Part shown: positions 52,013 through 60,824 of the stretch, in pieces
Layout of the letters: every line of letters begins with the position of its first letter
How positions within the stretch are numbered: position 1 is the stretch's first letter
NCBI RefSeq assembly: GCF_943193045.1
Contig: NZ_CALPCN010000007.1
Coordinates: 1-64,000 of the forward strand
Length of the DNA stretch: 64,000 bases
Reading direction: 5' to 3'
Source: Pumilibacter muris
GTDB lineage: Bacteria; Bacillota; Clostridia; Christensenellales; Pumilibacteraceae
Position numbers and translations under genes: made by a program
The notes under the pieces: model-generated
Seen by the model: only the letters and a program-made list of their open reading frames with translations
What the model was told of the DNA's origin: nothing
Database searches by the model: none

Positions 52013-52895
52013 TATCGTCTTGTTCCCGCGCTTGCTCTTTTTTCGGCTCGAGTTCTTCGGAAGCGTCCTCGAATCCGTCGGCAACCTCGTTCGCCGAAGA
52101 ACCGTTCTTTAAATCTCCGTCGTTATGTTCTATAACTTCCGAAGGTTCGGCGGAGACGTTTTCAGTTGCGACTTTTTTCTTAGGTTCTTTGTATATCGCT
52201 ATAAAATACACCAAGAAAACAATTACGCCTACCGTAAGCCCCATGTCGGCAACGTTGAAAACAGGAAAGCTGTATCCGAGAAACGGCACTTTGCATCCGA
52301 AGAATATAATTTCAACGAAGTCGCGCACATAGCGAAGAGCAAGTCGGTCTATAAAATTACCGAGCGCACCCGCAAGAATAAGAGCAAGAGCAAGTCTCAT
52401 TAAAAAGTGACGCTTGCGGCAACGGTAGAGTATATACGAAAACACGCCCATAGCTATAAGGGTAATAATTAAAAAAATAATTCGAATAGCGTTATCGCCG
52501 AGCACTTTTTCAAGTCCGAAAGCGCTACCGAACGCCGCTTTGGTATTGCGGACATAAGTTATATTCAAAAAGTTCGGTATAACCTCTATCGTTTGCCCGT
52601 AATACATAAATTTTCCGACAAGCGCTTTGGTAATCAAATCGAGCGCGAGCACGGCGGCAAGCACTATAAGTTCCACGCGAGCGTGCTTTATATATGCCCA
52701 TGCGGCTTTCCCGAAACGAGTTAAATAGTATGCAAATCCTAAACTCGGTTTAGGCGGCGCGTCTTTTTCGGTTTGTTCCGTTAAAGGCGCCGAAACCGCA
52801 TTTTCGTCAGGCGCTTCGTTTGCTTCGGCTTCTATGTTCAAAACGTCTCCGTCGGTAAGGTCGTCTTTATTCACGCTGTTTTTATCTTGATTCAT
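52005..52895 (-). CDS. lspA: Lipoprotein signal peptidase LspA with long acidic extensions
   Basis: 296 residues where the family usually has about 160. The core has four membrane spans and the catalytic Asp motifs LGNFIDRLAL and FNVADMGLTVG, with NITYVRNTKAAFG earlier. It cleaves lipoprotein signal peptides after lipidation. On each side there are about 60-70 extra residues that are acidic and probably disordered (N-terminal SVNKDDLTDGDVLNIEAEAN, C-terminal ELEPKKEQAREQDDNG). The gene overlaps the sepF end by 14 bp and the rluD start by 8 bp. Confidence 0.93.
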
Positions 52896-53301
52896 AAGGT
52901 ACCGTTATTCCCACTCCTTCGGGCGACAGCAAGAAAATGTTGCCCGATATTCTGTGAACGCTGCCGCTGAGAGCATAAGTTGCTCCGCTCACAAAGTCCA
53001 AAATTCTTTGAGCGGCTGAAGGCTCAACGTTGTCGAGGTTGACAACCGCAGGCTCGCGTTGCTTTAAATAGTCTATTAAAAGTTGCACGTCTTCGGGCGA
53101 GCGCGGCTCGTAAACAACCACGTTCGGAAAGTACGGAGTTGCCATAAACTTTGTGCCGAAACTCGCGGTTTGCTTCATAGTTTGCGTTTGCGAATAATTC
53201 GGCATGCCGAAACCGCCCGCGTGGGTATCCTCGAAATATTCGAGGTTCTCTCCGTCGCCTCTGTAATTTCTTCCGTTTCTCGCAAAATCGTCGTATTTCA
53301 T
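52882..53301 (-). CDS. sepF: Cell division protein SepF
   Basis: 139 residues. A short linker region rich in Asn, Gly and Tyr is followed by the SepF core: VVVYEPRSPEDVQLLIDYLK, PAVVNLDNVEPSAAQRILDF, GATYALSGSVHRIS and IFLLSPEGVGI. SepF polymerises and tethers FtsZ to the membrane; the usual N-terminal amphipathic helix is not obvious here. yggS precedes it by 25 bp, the normal neighbour in Bacillota. Confidence 0.95.
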   Translation of the reverse strand: MKYDDFARNGRNYRGDGENLEYFEDTHAGGFGMPNYSQTQTMKQTASFGTKFMATPYFPNVVVYEPRSPEDVQLLIDYLKQREPAVVNLDNVEPSAAQRILDFVSGATYALSGSVHRISGNIFLLSPEGVGITVPYESR

Positions 53302-53326
53302 ATTCGCTCCTTAAATTCAAGCGTTT

Positions 53327-53998
53327 TTATTTTAAGTATGTTCTTTCCCCGAACAGTATTCTGCCGGGACGAATCATAGTGCTTCCGTTGCGTATGGCAA
53401 GTTCGAAATCGTTGCTCATTCCCACAGACAAAGTGTTTATGCTCGGAAAATTTTTTTTCAGTCTTTCAAAAATTCCGTACATTCTCTCATAAGGCTTGCC
53501 GTCGGCTCCTACGGGCGGCACACACATTATGCCTTTCAGCCGAACGCCTCCGAGCGAATTTATTCGGGCGGCTAATTCTTCAGCCATTTCGGGAAGCGCG
53601 CCGCTTTTGTTTTCCTCGCCGCAAATATTGATTTCGGCAAGTACGTCGGTTATTATTCCTTTGCGCTCAGACAGTCTGCTTATTTCTTCGGCAAGAGAAC
53701 TTCTGTCTACCGACTGAATAAGCTTTACCTTTCCTACAACGTATTTTACCTTGTTTGTTTGGAGCGCGCCTATAATGTGCCATGTAAGCGGAGAATGCTC
53801 GCTGTATTTTCGAACAAATTCCTGAACTCTGTTCTCGCCCGCCGTATATATGCCGCATTCAGGCAACTCGTTCACAATCTCTAACGGAACGCACTTTGTA
53901 GCGGCGACTATTTCTATTTCGCTCTCGTCTCTGCCGGAAGCCGCGCATGCCGCAGATATGCGTTCGCGTAGCCGCATAACGTTGTCTTTAAGACTCAT
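53327..53998 (-). CDS. yggS: YggS/PLPBP pyridoxal phosphate homeostasis protein
   Basis: 223 residues. PLP lysine in IVAATKCVPLEI; GENRVQEFVRKY; HIIGALQTNKVKYVVGKV; GIMCVPPVG; LSVGMSNDFELAI. It binds PLP without known catalytic activity. The start overlaps the upstream ATP-grasp gene by 11 bp and sepF follows. Confidence 0.95.
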   Translation of the reverse strand: MSLKDNVMRLRERISAACAASGRDESEIEIVAATKCVPLEIVNELPECGIYTAGENRVQEFVRKYSEHSPLTWHIIGALQTNKVKYVVGKVKLIQSVDRSSLAEEISRLSERKGIITDVLAEINICGEENKSGALPEMAEELAARINSLGGVRLKGIMCVPPVGADGKPYERMYGIFERLKKNFPSINTLSVGMSNDFELAIRNGSTMIRPGRILFGERTYLK

Positions 53999-54848
53999 TT
54001 ACAACCTCCGCAACGTATTCGGCAAACAACTCGGCAAGCGGTATGCCGTTCGCTTCGGCGTTCTTCATATAGGCAGAACTGTTCGCTTCTATAAAAACAT
54101 ATTCGCCTTTCTCGCAGATAAAATCGGCGGAACCGTAATCAAGGTTTAATATCGACGCTATTGTTTCAGCCTTTTTCTTAAGTTCGTCGGAAAGCGGAAT
54201 TTTGCTCACTTTGCCGCCGAGAAAAACATTCGAACGAAAATCGGTTGTATTGAGACGCTCTACCGCACCTACGGCTTTCTTACCCACCACATAAACGCGA
54301 ATATCCGAACCCGCACATTTTCCCGACACAAACCTCTGAAAAAGGTGCTGAACGTGAGCAAGTTTTGTGTGCAGCGCCGCAAGTTCCGTCCTGTTTTCAG
54401 CCAAATATACTTGCCTGCCCTGACTCCCCACGCATTCCTTTACAACCGCAGGATAAGCTATTTGTTTTTCCACCGCATTTAAAAAGTTTTCGTCCTCGCC
54501 GCTCGAAACGTCGTACACAAGAGGCGCGATTACAGTTTCGGGAAGCTCGATTTTTCCCGCAAGCGCCGCAAAAGTTTTCTCTTTATCGTCGCACAGTTCG
54601 GTGGTTTCGGCACTGTTAAAAAGCCTTATTCCCGCTCTCTCCAACGCACGGGCAAGAGCGGCGTCTTTATCCCAAAACACGGCATAACCGCAGTCGGGCG
54701 CTTCAAACGGAAAGCCCGCAAATAAATTATCGGCAAGAAACAGCAAAATATTACGCTTATCAAACTCGTCATGCAACCGTTCGAACACATAGTCCATGCC
54801 CGAATCCGTATAATATTTGTTTCTGACGAAAGCGACCCTTTTGCGCAT
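53988..54848 (-). CDS. RimK-like ATP-grasp ligase
   Basis: 286 residues. The ATP-grasp fold is indicated by AYPAVVKECVGSQGRQVYL, LFQRFVSGKCAGSDIRVYVV and the metal-binding end YVFIEANSSAYMKNAEANG. RimK relatives join amino acids to peptides or other carboxylates, but the substrate is not known for this subgroup. It opens the long minus-strand unit and has a consensus promoter; the yggS overlap suggests coupled translation. Confidence 0.88.
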   Translation of the reverse strand: MRKRVAFVRNKYYTDSGMDYVFERLHDEFDKRNILLFLADNLFAGFPFEAPDCGYAVFWDKDAALARALERAGIRLFNSAETTELCDDKEKTFAALAGKIELPETVIAPLVYDVSSGEDENFLNAVEKQIAYPAVVKECVGSQGRQVYLAENRTELAALHTKLAHVQHLFQRFVSGKCAGSDIRVYVVGKKAVGAVERLNTTDFRSNVFLGGKVSKIPLSDELKKKAETIASILNLDYGSADFICEKGEYVFIEANSSAYMKNAEANGIPLAELFAEYVAEVVNES

Positions 54849-54864
54849 ACCTACCTCACCGAAT

Positions 54865-54893
54865 AGTATACACTACAAAAGCAAATTTTGCAA
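54865..54893 (-). promoter_or_regulatory. Promoter of the ATP-grasp/yggS/sepF/lspA/pyr unit
   Basis: Minus-strand TTGCAA (54888-54893), 17 bases and TATACT (54865-54870), then GAGG before ATG 54848. No other strong promoter was found until radC, so this one may drive the whole run to 44374. Confidence 0.75.
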
Positions 54894-54925
54894 GCTATTT
54901 CACACGGTGTAAAAAGCCGCAATGC

Positions 54926-54958
54926 CAACAAAACGCCCGCGACATAATCGCAGGCGTT
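54926..54958 (-). terminator. Probable terminator after hydA
   Basis: Minus-strand AACGCCTGCGA/TCGCGGGCGTT, 11 pairs including one T-G, with a 5-base loop and a short T-rich tail TTGTT. The weak tail makes strength uncertain. Confidence 0.6.
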
Positions 54959-54972
54959 TGTTACTTTATTCC

Positions 54973-56721
54973 TTATTCGAATTTTGTGCGCTTTTTATAT
55001 TCGGTATGCAGAACTTCGTGAGCCTTGTGGCTGTTCGGTTCTCCGAAATATTCGGAATACAGCTTTTTAACCACAGGGTTTTCGTGGCTCTTGCGAATTT
55101 TCGCCTTTTTATCCGATTTATAAATGGCTTTCGCGCGAAGAGTTTTTATATCGGTTGTGTTAAGCACCTTAGCGGGGTGAATGGGCTGACCGCCGCCGTT
55201 CACGCAACCGCCCGGACACGTCATGATTTCAACGAATTGATAATCTGCGGTTCCGTTTTTGATTTGTTCCATAATGGTTTTCGCGTTTTGAAGAGTGTGT
55301 GCAACGGCAACTTTTACCTTTGTGCCGTTCATATCCACAACTGCGGTTTTAATACCTTTTGTGCCGCGAACCGCTTTAAAGTCAAGCTTTTCGGGCTCTT
55401 TACCCGTAACAACTTCGTAAACCGTTCTGAGCGCGGCTTCCATAACGCCGCCCGTCGCACCGAACAACAAACCGGCGCTGCTGCCTTCGCCTATCGGATT
55501 ATCGAACTCGCCGTTCGGCATTTTCGATAAGTCTATTCCTTGCGATTTTAGAAGTTTTGCAAGTTCGCGCGTGGTAAGCACAACGTCTATATCGGGATAT
55601 CCGCTCGCCGATTGATGTTCGCGCGTGCGTTCGAATTTTTTCGCCGTGCAAGGCATAACAGCCACAACCACCATTTTGGCGGGGTCTATTCCGAATTTTT
55701 CGGCATAGTACGTTTTCATTATTGCACCGAACATTTGCTGAGGCGATTTGCAAGTTGAAAGATGCCCTATAAGTTCGGGATAATAATATTCAATATACCG
55801 AATCCAACCGGGACTGCAACTCGTAATCATAGGCAACTTCGCTTTGGGGTCTTTAAGACGAGAAAGGAATTCGTATCCCTCTTCCATAATCGTCATATCC
55901 GCAGCCATGTCAACGTCGAACACCTTATCGGCGCCGAGCGCTTTTATAGCCGACACCATTTTGCCCTCCACGTCGGTTCCTATGGGATAACCGAATTCTT
56001 CGCCTATCGCCACGCGCACAGAAGGCGCGGTGCCTATAATAACATATTTATCGGGGTCGGCAAGCGCTTCGAGCACTTCGTGGGTATTGTCGCGCTCCGT
56101 AAGCGCTCCTACGGGGCAAACGTTTATGCACTGCCCGCACGCCACGCAAGGCACGGTGTCGAGCGAACGCTCGAACGCGCAACCTATATGCGTGTTAAAC
56201 CCTCTGCCGTTGGGACCGATAACGCCCACGCCCTGAATCTTGTTGCACACCGCGACGCAACGGCGGCAAAGTATGCACTTATTATTGTCGCGCACCAAAT
56301 AAGGGTTGGTATCGTCGGGCAAATATTTTTTTGTAACGCCTTCGTAAGCTACGGGGTCGCAACCGTATTCGAGGCTGAGCGATTGCAATTCGCAATTTCC
56401 GCTACGCACGCACGACAAACATTTTTTCTCGTGGTTGGAAAGAATGAGTTCTATTGTGGTTTTGCGCGACTTCTTAACCTTAGGGGTGTTGGTGAAAACC
56501 TCCATTCCCTCGCGCACAACGGTTGAGCAAGACGCCGCAAGATTGCGCATTCCCTTAATTTCAACCACGCACACGCGGCAACTTCCGTCGTTGGTAACGT
56601 CTTTTAAGTAGCACAGCGTGGGAATATGAAATCCCGCCGCGCGAGCCGCGTCTAACACTCTCGTGCCTTCGTCTACCGTAACGGGCACGTTGTTTATTTT
56701 TAATGTAACTTGCTTTTTCAT
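54973..56721 (-). CDS. hydA: [FeFe]-hydrogenase subunit HydA (bifurcating type)
   Basis: 582 residues from ATG 56721 (GGGAG 7 bases upstream). N-terminal [2Fe-2S] domain with CYLKD, GSCRVC and a later C; the His-Cys3 cluster site HEKKCLSCVRSGNC; two [4Fe-4S] sites CILCRRCVAVC and CVACGQCINVCPVG; then the H-cluster motifs TSCSPGW, MPCTAKKFE and MTCPGGCVNGGGQP, and a short C-terminal small-subunit domain. It catalyses H2 formation. Partner genes hydB and hydC lie directly upstream. Confidence 0.96.
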   Translation of the reverse strand: MKKQVTLKINNVPVTVDEGTRVLDAARAAGFHIPTLCYLKDVTNDGSCRVCVVEIKGMRNLAASCSTVVREGMEVFTNTPKVKKSRKTTIELILSNHEKKCLSCVRSGNCELQSLSLEYGCDPVAYEGVTKKYLPDDTNPYLVRDNNKCILCRRCVAVCNKIQGVGVIGPNGRGFNTHIGCAFERSLDTVPCVACGQCINVCPVGALTERDNTHEVLEALADPDKYVIIGTAPSVRVAIGEEFGYPIGTDVEGKMVSAIKALGADKVFDVDMAADMTIMEEGYEFLSRLKDPKAKLPMITSCSPGWIRYIEYYYPELIGHLSTCKSPQQMFGAIMKTYYAEKFGIDPAKMVVVAVMPCTAKKFERTREHQSASGYPDIDVVLTTRELAKLLKSQGIDLSKMPNGEFDNPIGEGSSAGLLFGATGGVMEAALRTVYEVVTGKEPEKLDFKAVRGTKGIKTAVVDMNGTKVKVAVAHTLQNAKTIMEQIKNGTADYQFVEIMTCPGGCVNGGGQPIHPAKVLNTTDIKTLRAKAIYKSDKKAKIRKSHENPVVKKLYSEYFGEPNSHKAHEVLHTEYKKRTKFE

Positions 56722-56732
56722 AACGTTTCTCC

Positions 56733-58610
56733 CTATTTCTCGATTGCGCCTTTGGGGCAACGCGCGATACATGCGCCGCACTTAATACATTTGGCGGGGT
56801 CGATTGTGTGCTTTTGTTTAATTTCTCCCGAAATCGCGTTCACGGGGCAATTACGTTTACACAATCCGCAACCGATACATTTCTCTTCCACGATTTTGTA
56901 CGAAACGAGCGCCTTACATACGCCTGCGGGGCATTTTTTATCGCGCACATGCGCAACGTATTCGTCGCGGAAATAGCGGAGAGTGCTTAAAACGGGGTTA
57001 GGCGCCGTTTGTCCGAGTCCGCAAAGCGAATTTTCTTTTATGTAGTAGCAAAGCTCTTCCATCTTGTCGAGGTCTTCCATTTCGGCGATGCCTTTGGTAA
57101 CCTTATCGAGCATTTCGTAAAGACGCTTATTCCCTATACGGCAAGGGGTGCATTTTCCGCACGACTCGTCTACCGTAAATTCGAGGAAGAATTTCGCAAT
57201 ATCCACCATGCAGTTGTCTTCGTCCATTACAATCAATCCGCCGCTACCCATCATTGAGCCTATAGCTATAAGATTGTCGTAATCTATTTTGGTGTCTATC
57301 AGCGACGCGGGAATACAGCCGCCGCTCGGTCCGCCCGTTTGCGCGGCTTTAAACTTTTTGCCGTGAGGCACACCGCCGCCTATTTCTTCGATTATGGTTC
57401 GGAGCGTTGTTCCCATAGGAATTTCCACCAGCCCCGTGTTGTTTATTTTACCGCCGAGAGCAAACACCTTAGTGCCCTTGCTCTTTTCGGTTCCCATAGA
57501 AGCGAACCACTCTGCCCCGTTAAGAATTATTTGAGTTATATTACCGTATGTTTCAACGTTGTTTATAAGCGTGGGCTTACCGAACAAACCTTTAACCGCA
57601 GGGAACGGCGGACGTTGACGGGGTTCGCCACGCTTTCCTTCGGTGCTTTGCAATAGCGCGGTTTCTTCGCCGCAAACAAACGCGCCTGCGCCAAGCCTGA
57701 GCTCGATGTCAAATTTCTTTCCGAGTCCCATCGCGTTATCGCCCAAAATACCGTATTCGCGCGCCTGCCCTATTGCCACTTCGAGGCGGTGCACCGCAAT
57801 GGGATATTCGGCGCGAACGTATATGTATCCTTTTTCCGCTCCGATTGCGTAGCCCGCAATCATCATAGCTTCTATTACCGAATGAGGGTCGCCTTCGAGC
57901 ACAGACCTGTCCATAAACGCGCCCGGGTCGCCCTCGTCTGCGTTACAAACAACATACTTCGTATCCGACACGGAGTTGTGAGCAAATTCCCACTTTGTTC
58001 CCGTAGGGAAACCGCCGCCGCCGCGTCCTCTCAGTCCGCTGCGCTTGATTTCGTCTATAACTTCGAGCTGCGACATTGTTGTCAGCACTTTCTCATAAGC
58101 CTTGTAGCCGTCGCGCGCAAGATATTCGTCGATATTTTCGGGGTCGATAAGTCCGCAATTTCTGAGCACAACGCGTTTTTGACTCTTATAAAACGAAGTT
58201 TCGTTTATCGCCTTATGCGCGCCGTCGGCGTCTTTTTCGCTGTGCAAAAGCCTTTCTACGGGTTTGCCGCCCTTTATGTGTTCGAACACGATTTCGCGCG
58301 CGTCTTCGGGTTTCACATGCTGGTAAAACGAACCTTCGGGATACACAACCACAATAGGACCTTTCGCGCAAAGTCCGAAGCAACCCGTCATAATGAGTTT
58401 AACTTCTTTATCGAGCCCCGTTTCAATAAGCGCGGCTTTAAGTTCTTCAACTATCTTTTTGCTGTTACCCGAAGTGCACCCCGTGCCTCCGCAAACGAGT
58501 ATGTGAGCGCGCACGTCGGCGTCGGGAACAACTCCGTCGAATATCGCGCGGTTGCACAAACAGTTTTTCATGCGTTCGCGTATTTCCTGCAACTCTTGCA
58601 AAGTTTTCAT
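56733..58610 (-). CDS. hydB: Bifurcating hydrogenase subunit HydB (NuoF-like)
   Basis: 625 residues. Thioredoxin-like [2Fe-2S] domain at the N-terminus (CGGTGCTSGNS and CFGLCAKGP); FMN/NADH-binding region with GLRGRGGGGFPTGTKWEF and NADEGDPGAFMDR; [4Fe-4S] site ESCGKCTPCRIGN; C-terminal two-cluster ferredoxin domain with CIGCGLCKRNCPVNA and CIKCGACIARCPKGA. In known complexes this subunit binds NADH and bifurcates electrons between NADH and ferredoxin oxidation. Followed by hydA after 11 bp. Confidence 0.96.
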   Translation of the reverse strand: MKTLQELQEIRERMKNCLCNRAIFDGVVPDADVRAHILVCGGTGCTSGNSKKIVEELKAALIETGLDKEVKLIMTGCFGLCAKGPIVVVYPEGSFYQHVKPEDAREIVFEHIKGGKPVERLLHSEKDADGAHKAINETSFYKSQKRVVLRNCGLIDPENIDEYLARDGYKAYEKVLTTMSQLEVIDEIKRSGLRGRGGGGFPTGTKWEFAHNSVSDTKYVVCNADEGDPGAFMDRSVLEGDPHSVIEAMMIAGYAIGAEKGYIYVRAEYPIAVHRLEVAIGQAREYGILGDNAMGLGKKFDIELRLGAGAFVCGEETALLQSTEGKRGEPRQRPPFPAVKGLFGKPTLINNVETYGNITQIILNGAEWFASMGTEKSKGTKVFALGGKINNTGLVEIPMGTTLRTIIEEIGGGVPHGKKFKAAQTGGPSGGCIPASLIDTKIDYDNLIAIGSMMGSGGLIVMDEDNCMVDIAKFFLEFTVDESCGKCTPCRIGNKRLYEMLDKVTKGIAEMEDLDKMEELCYYIKENSLCGLGQTAPNPVLSTLRYFRDEYVAHVRDKKCPAGVCKALVSYKIVEEKCIGCGLCKRNCPVNAISGEIKQKHTIDPAKCIKCGACIARCPKGAIEK

Positions 58611-58641
58611 AATATATCTGCTTCCTCCGTTACTTTTCGCG

Positions 58642-59124
58642 TCAGTCGTTATATTTTGCGAGAATCTTGTCTACGTCGTCAACCGTAACTTTGCCGTACA
58701 CTTCTTCGTTTACGGTGAGCACGGGAGCGAGTCCGCAACAACCTATGCAACGGGTTGCGTCAAGAGTAAATTTGCGGTCGGGCGTGGTTTGCCCCGCGTC
58801 GATTCCGAGCTTTTCTTTAAACTTATTTAAAACGTCGCCGCTTCCTTTAACGTAGCAAGCGGTGCCCAAACAAATCCCTATAGTGTATTTGCCTTTGGGG
58901 TTAAGATTAAATTGCGAATAAAACGTGGCTATACCGTATATTTCTTCAAGCGGTACGTCGAACTTATCCGCTATGCGCGTTTGCACCTCTATGGGCAAAT
59001 ACCCGTAAATTTCCTGCGCTTTTTGCAAAGCTTTCATAAGAGGACCGGGAACGTTTTCAAGCTCCTTTAAAACCTCGTCGAACGCTTTGTCTTGCTCCGC
59101 CGTGCCGACAAAATTGTTACTCAT
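58642..59124 (-). CDS. hydC: Bifurcating hydrogenase subunit HydC (NuoE-like)
   Basis: 160 residues, thioredoxin-like [2Fe-2S] protein. Ligands in CLGTACYVKGSGDVL and CIGCCGLAPVLTVNEEVYG, the four-Cys NuoE pattern; N-terminal helices with YLPIEVQTRIADKF and the GIATFYSQFNL segment. First gene of hydC-hydB-hydA. Confidence 0.96.
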   Translation of the reverse strand: MSNNFVGTAEQDKAFDEVLKELENVPGPLMKALQKAQEIYGYLPIEVQTRIADKFDVPLEEIYGIATFYSQFNLNPKGKYTIGICLGTACYVKGSGDVLNKFKEKLGIDAGQTTPDRKFTLDATRCIGCCGLAPVLTVNEEVYGKVTVDDVDKILAKYND

Positions 59125-59181
59125 AGTGACCTGTCTTCTCCTGATTAGTTTTTTAATATGCGCTTGCCGCGCTTTCGCAAT

Positions 59182-59207
59182 AAAAAAGGCGCTGCAATGA
59201 CGGCGCC
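59182..59207 (-). terminator. Terminator between the SPOR-like gene and hydC
   Basis: Minus-strand GGCGC/GCGCC stem with a 10-base loop followed by six T. It insulates hydCBA from the upstream gene. Confidence 0.7.
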
Positions 59208-59286
59208 CTTCCCATCATTTGCCATAAGTCCGAAAACACACAGCATTGATTAAATCATAACACAAACGGAGTTTTTTTTCAAGTAT

Positions 59287-60042
59287 TTACGACATATTTT
59301 TTAATTTATTCGCAAATTCGTTCGTTTCTTTGCAAATTTTGACCGCCGTTTCGCACAGGGCGTATTTTACCGCTTGCGGAATGTTTCCGTCCGAACGCGC
59401 CAGAACGTCGAGCGACGCGCCCACCGACGTAAAAAGCGCGCTCAAATAATCGCTTGCGGCGGCGTCGAGCGCCTTACATTCTCTTGCGTATTCCTCGCAC
59501 GCCACGCTCATTTTAAGAGCGGCGTATTGAGCGGCGGCTTCCGATATTTCCTTTGTGTCGGTTTTAACCGATATCGAATACAATTCGTCGAAAAGCGCGG
59601 CGGGACGGGCAAGCAAATCTTTTAAAAGCGTCGCGTTTTTCTTAGGTTTGTCTATTGCTATTTTCGGACAAGACACCGAAAAGACCGACGCGGTTTCGCC
59701 CTCGCCAGTAAGCCGTTCTTTAACCGAAACGGCGTCCGACTTATTTGCGTAACAACTTGCCGCAACGTTATATTTCTCGGCGCCGTGCAAATATCCCGCG
59801 CCGCCGGAATTTACAACCGCTTCGGCGCGCGAAGAAGCTTCGCTGAGTTCGGAATATTCGCCCATAGAAACAAACCAAAATTCGCGCGCGTCTACCGTAA
59901 TCTTTCCCGCAGCGCGCGAAAACCACAAAATAACACCTACCGCTATTAAACTGAGCACCACCGTAACCGCAACTATTCTGCCCCAATACACCTTTCTTAC
60001 GGTGCGCTTTTTAGTTATGATATAAGGTTCGTTGTCTTGCAT
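59287..60042 (-). CDS. Single-span membrane protein with SPOR-like domain
   Basis: 251 residues. Basic N-terminus (KKRTVRKVYWGR), one membrane span at about 21-43, then an extracytoplasmic part starting with a likely SPOR fold (about 52-125: FWFVSMGEYSELSEASSRAE, a GGAGYLHGAEKYNVAASCY middle and DAVSVKERL). SPOR domains bind denuded glycan at division sites. The remaining 120 residues are helical. The SPOR match is by pattern and not certain. GGGAG ribosome site; divergent from the Cys-motif gene. Confidence 0.8.
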   Translation of the reverse strand: MQDNEPYIITKKRTVRKVYWGRIVAVTVVLSLIAVGVILWFSRAAGKITVDAREFWFVSMGEYSELSEASSRAEAVVNSGGAGYLHGAEKYNVAASCYANKSDAVSVKERLTGEGETASVFSVSCPKIAIDKPKKNATLLKDLLARPAALFDELYSISVKTDTKEISEAAAQYAALKMSVACEEYARECKALDAAASDYLSALFTSVGASLDVLARSDGNIPQAVKYALCETAVKICKETNEFANKLKNMS

Positions 60043-60065
60043 ATCGTCTCCCTTTGTGGTATAAT
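60037..60065 (+). promoter_or_regulatory. Promoter of the Cys-motif gene
   Basis: TTGCAT (60037-60042), 17 bases and TATAAT (60060-60065). The -35 box overlaps the start codon of the divergent SPOR-like gene. The leader begins with an inverted repeat GTTAGAG/CTCTAAC (60069-60096). Confidence 0.75.
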
Positions 60066-60145
60066 AACGTTAGAGGGCGTATAAAAGCGCTCTAACGAGA
60101 AATTATTACTCCACTACTTACAAATATTCACGGAGAAGCACCGAT

Positions 60146-60820
60146 ATGCAATATCATATTCAAACCGACCCCATTTGGGAAGCGTTCAAAAGCGGATGCG
60201 ACTGTCCTCTTTGCGAAATTTACGCTGCAAGCGAGGCGCGCCTTGTGGGGCAATACCTCGACGAAGCGGTTATGGCTCCCGAGTTTCGGGTGGAAGTAAA
60301 CAAATACGGATTTTGCCGCGAGCACATAAGAAAACTGTTCGCGGGCAAAAACAAACTCGGGCTCGCTTTGCAACTGCACACTCGAATGCTATCGGTGCGT
60401 TCCGTTATTTCGCCTTGCAAATCGTATAAGCAAGCGGTTAAACAGGCCGACGAACTCGAAAAAACGGCGGATACCTGCGTTATATGCCGCACGGTAGACG
60501 AAATGATGCTCCGTTATGCGCGCACAATAGCTCAAATGTTTACCAACGAAGAAGAATTCCGCAACGTTTTTTCCAAAAGCAACGGATTTTGTATTCCGCA
60601 TTACATTCTGCTTTTGCGCGAAAGCAACAAAGCGGGCGGATTAACTCAAAAATATCTTACCGAACTGACATATTTGCAAAACCGCTCGCTCGACCGCACG
60701 GCAAACGCTCTCGAACGATTTACTAATATGTTCGACTACAGAAATGCGGGTAGCGCCGTTAAGCCCGACCCCGAAACCGTTCCCGCCGCAATCAAAAAAT
60801 TAAAAGGACGTGTTTTATAA
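60146..60820 (+). CDS. Cys-motif protein, DUF6062-like
   Basis: 224 residues, soluble and helical. It has two CxxC pairs (CDCPLCEIY near 19-26 and TCVICRTV near 112-119) and two C-x-x-H pairs (FCREHIRKL and FCIPHYILL), which together look like two similar metal-binding half-sites, each a CxxC followed by a CxxH. Two-fold symmetry suggests internal duplication. It resembles DUF6062 proteins of Clostridia, as far as I can tell without a search. No function is known to me. GGAG ribosome site; tail to tail with the MBL gene, 4 bp apart. Confidence 0.85.
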   Translation: MQYHIQTDPIWEAFKSGCDCPLCEIYAASEARLVGQYLDEAVMAPEFRVEVNKYGFCREHIRKLFAGKNKLGLALQLHTRMLSVRSVISPCKSYKQAVKQADELEKTADTCVICRTVDEMMLRYARTIAQMFTNEEEFRNVFSKSNGFCIPHYILLLRESNKAGGLTQKYLTELTYLQNRSLDRTANALERFTNMFDYRNAGSAVKPDPETVPAAIKKLKGRVL

Positions 60821-60824
60821 CGAA

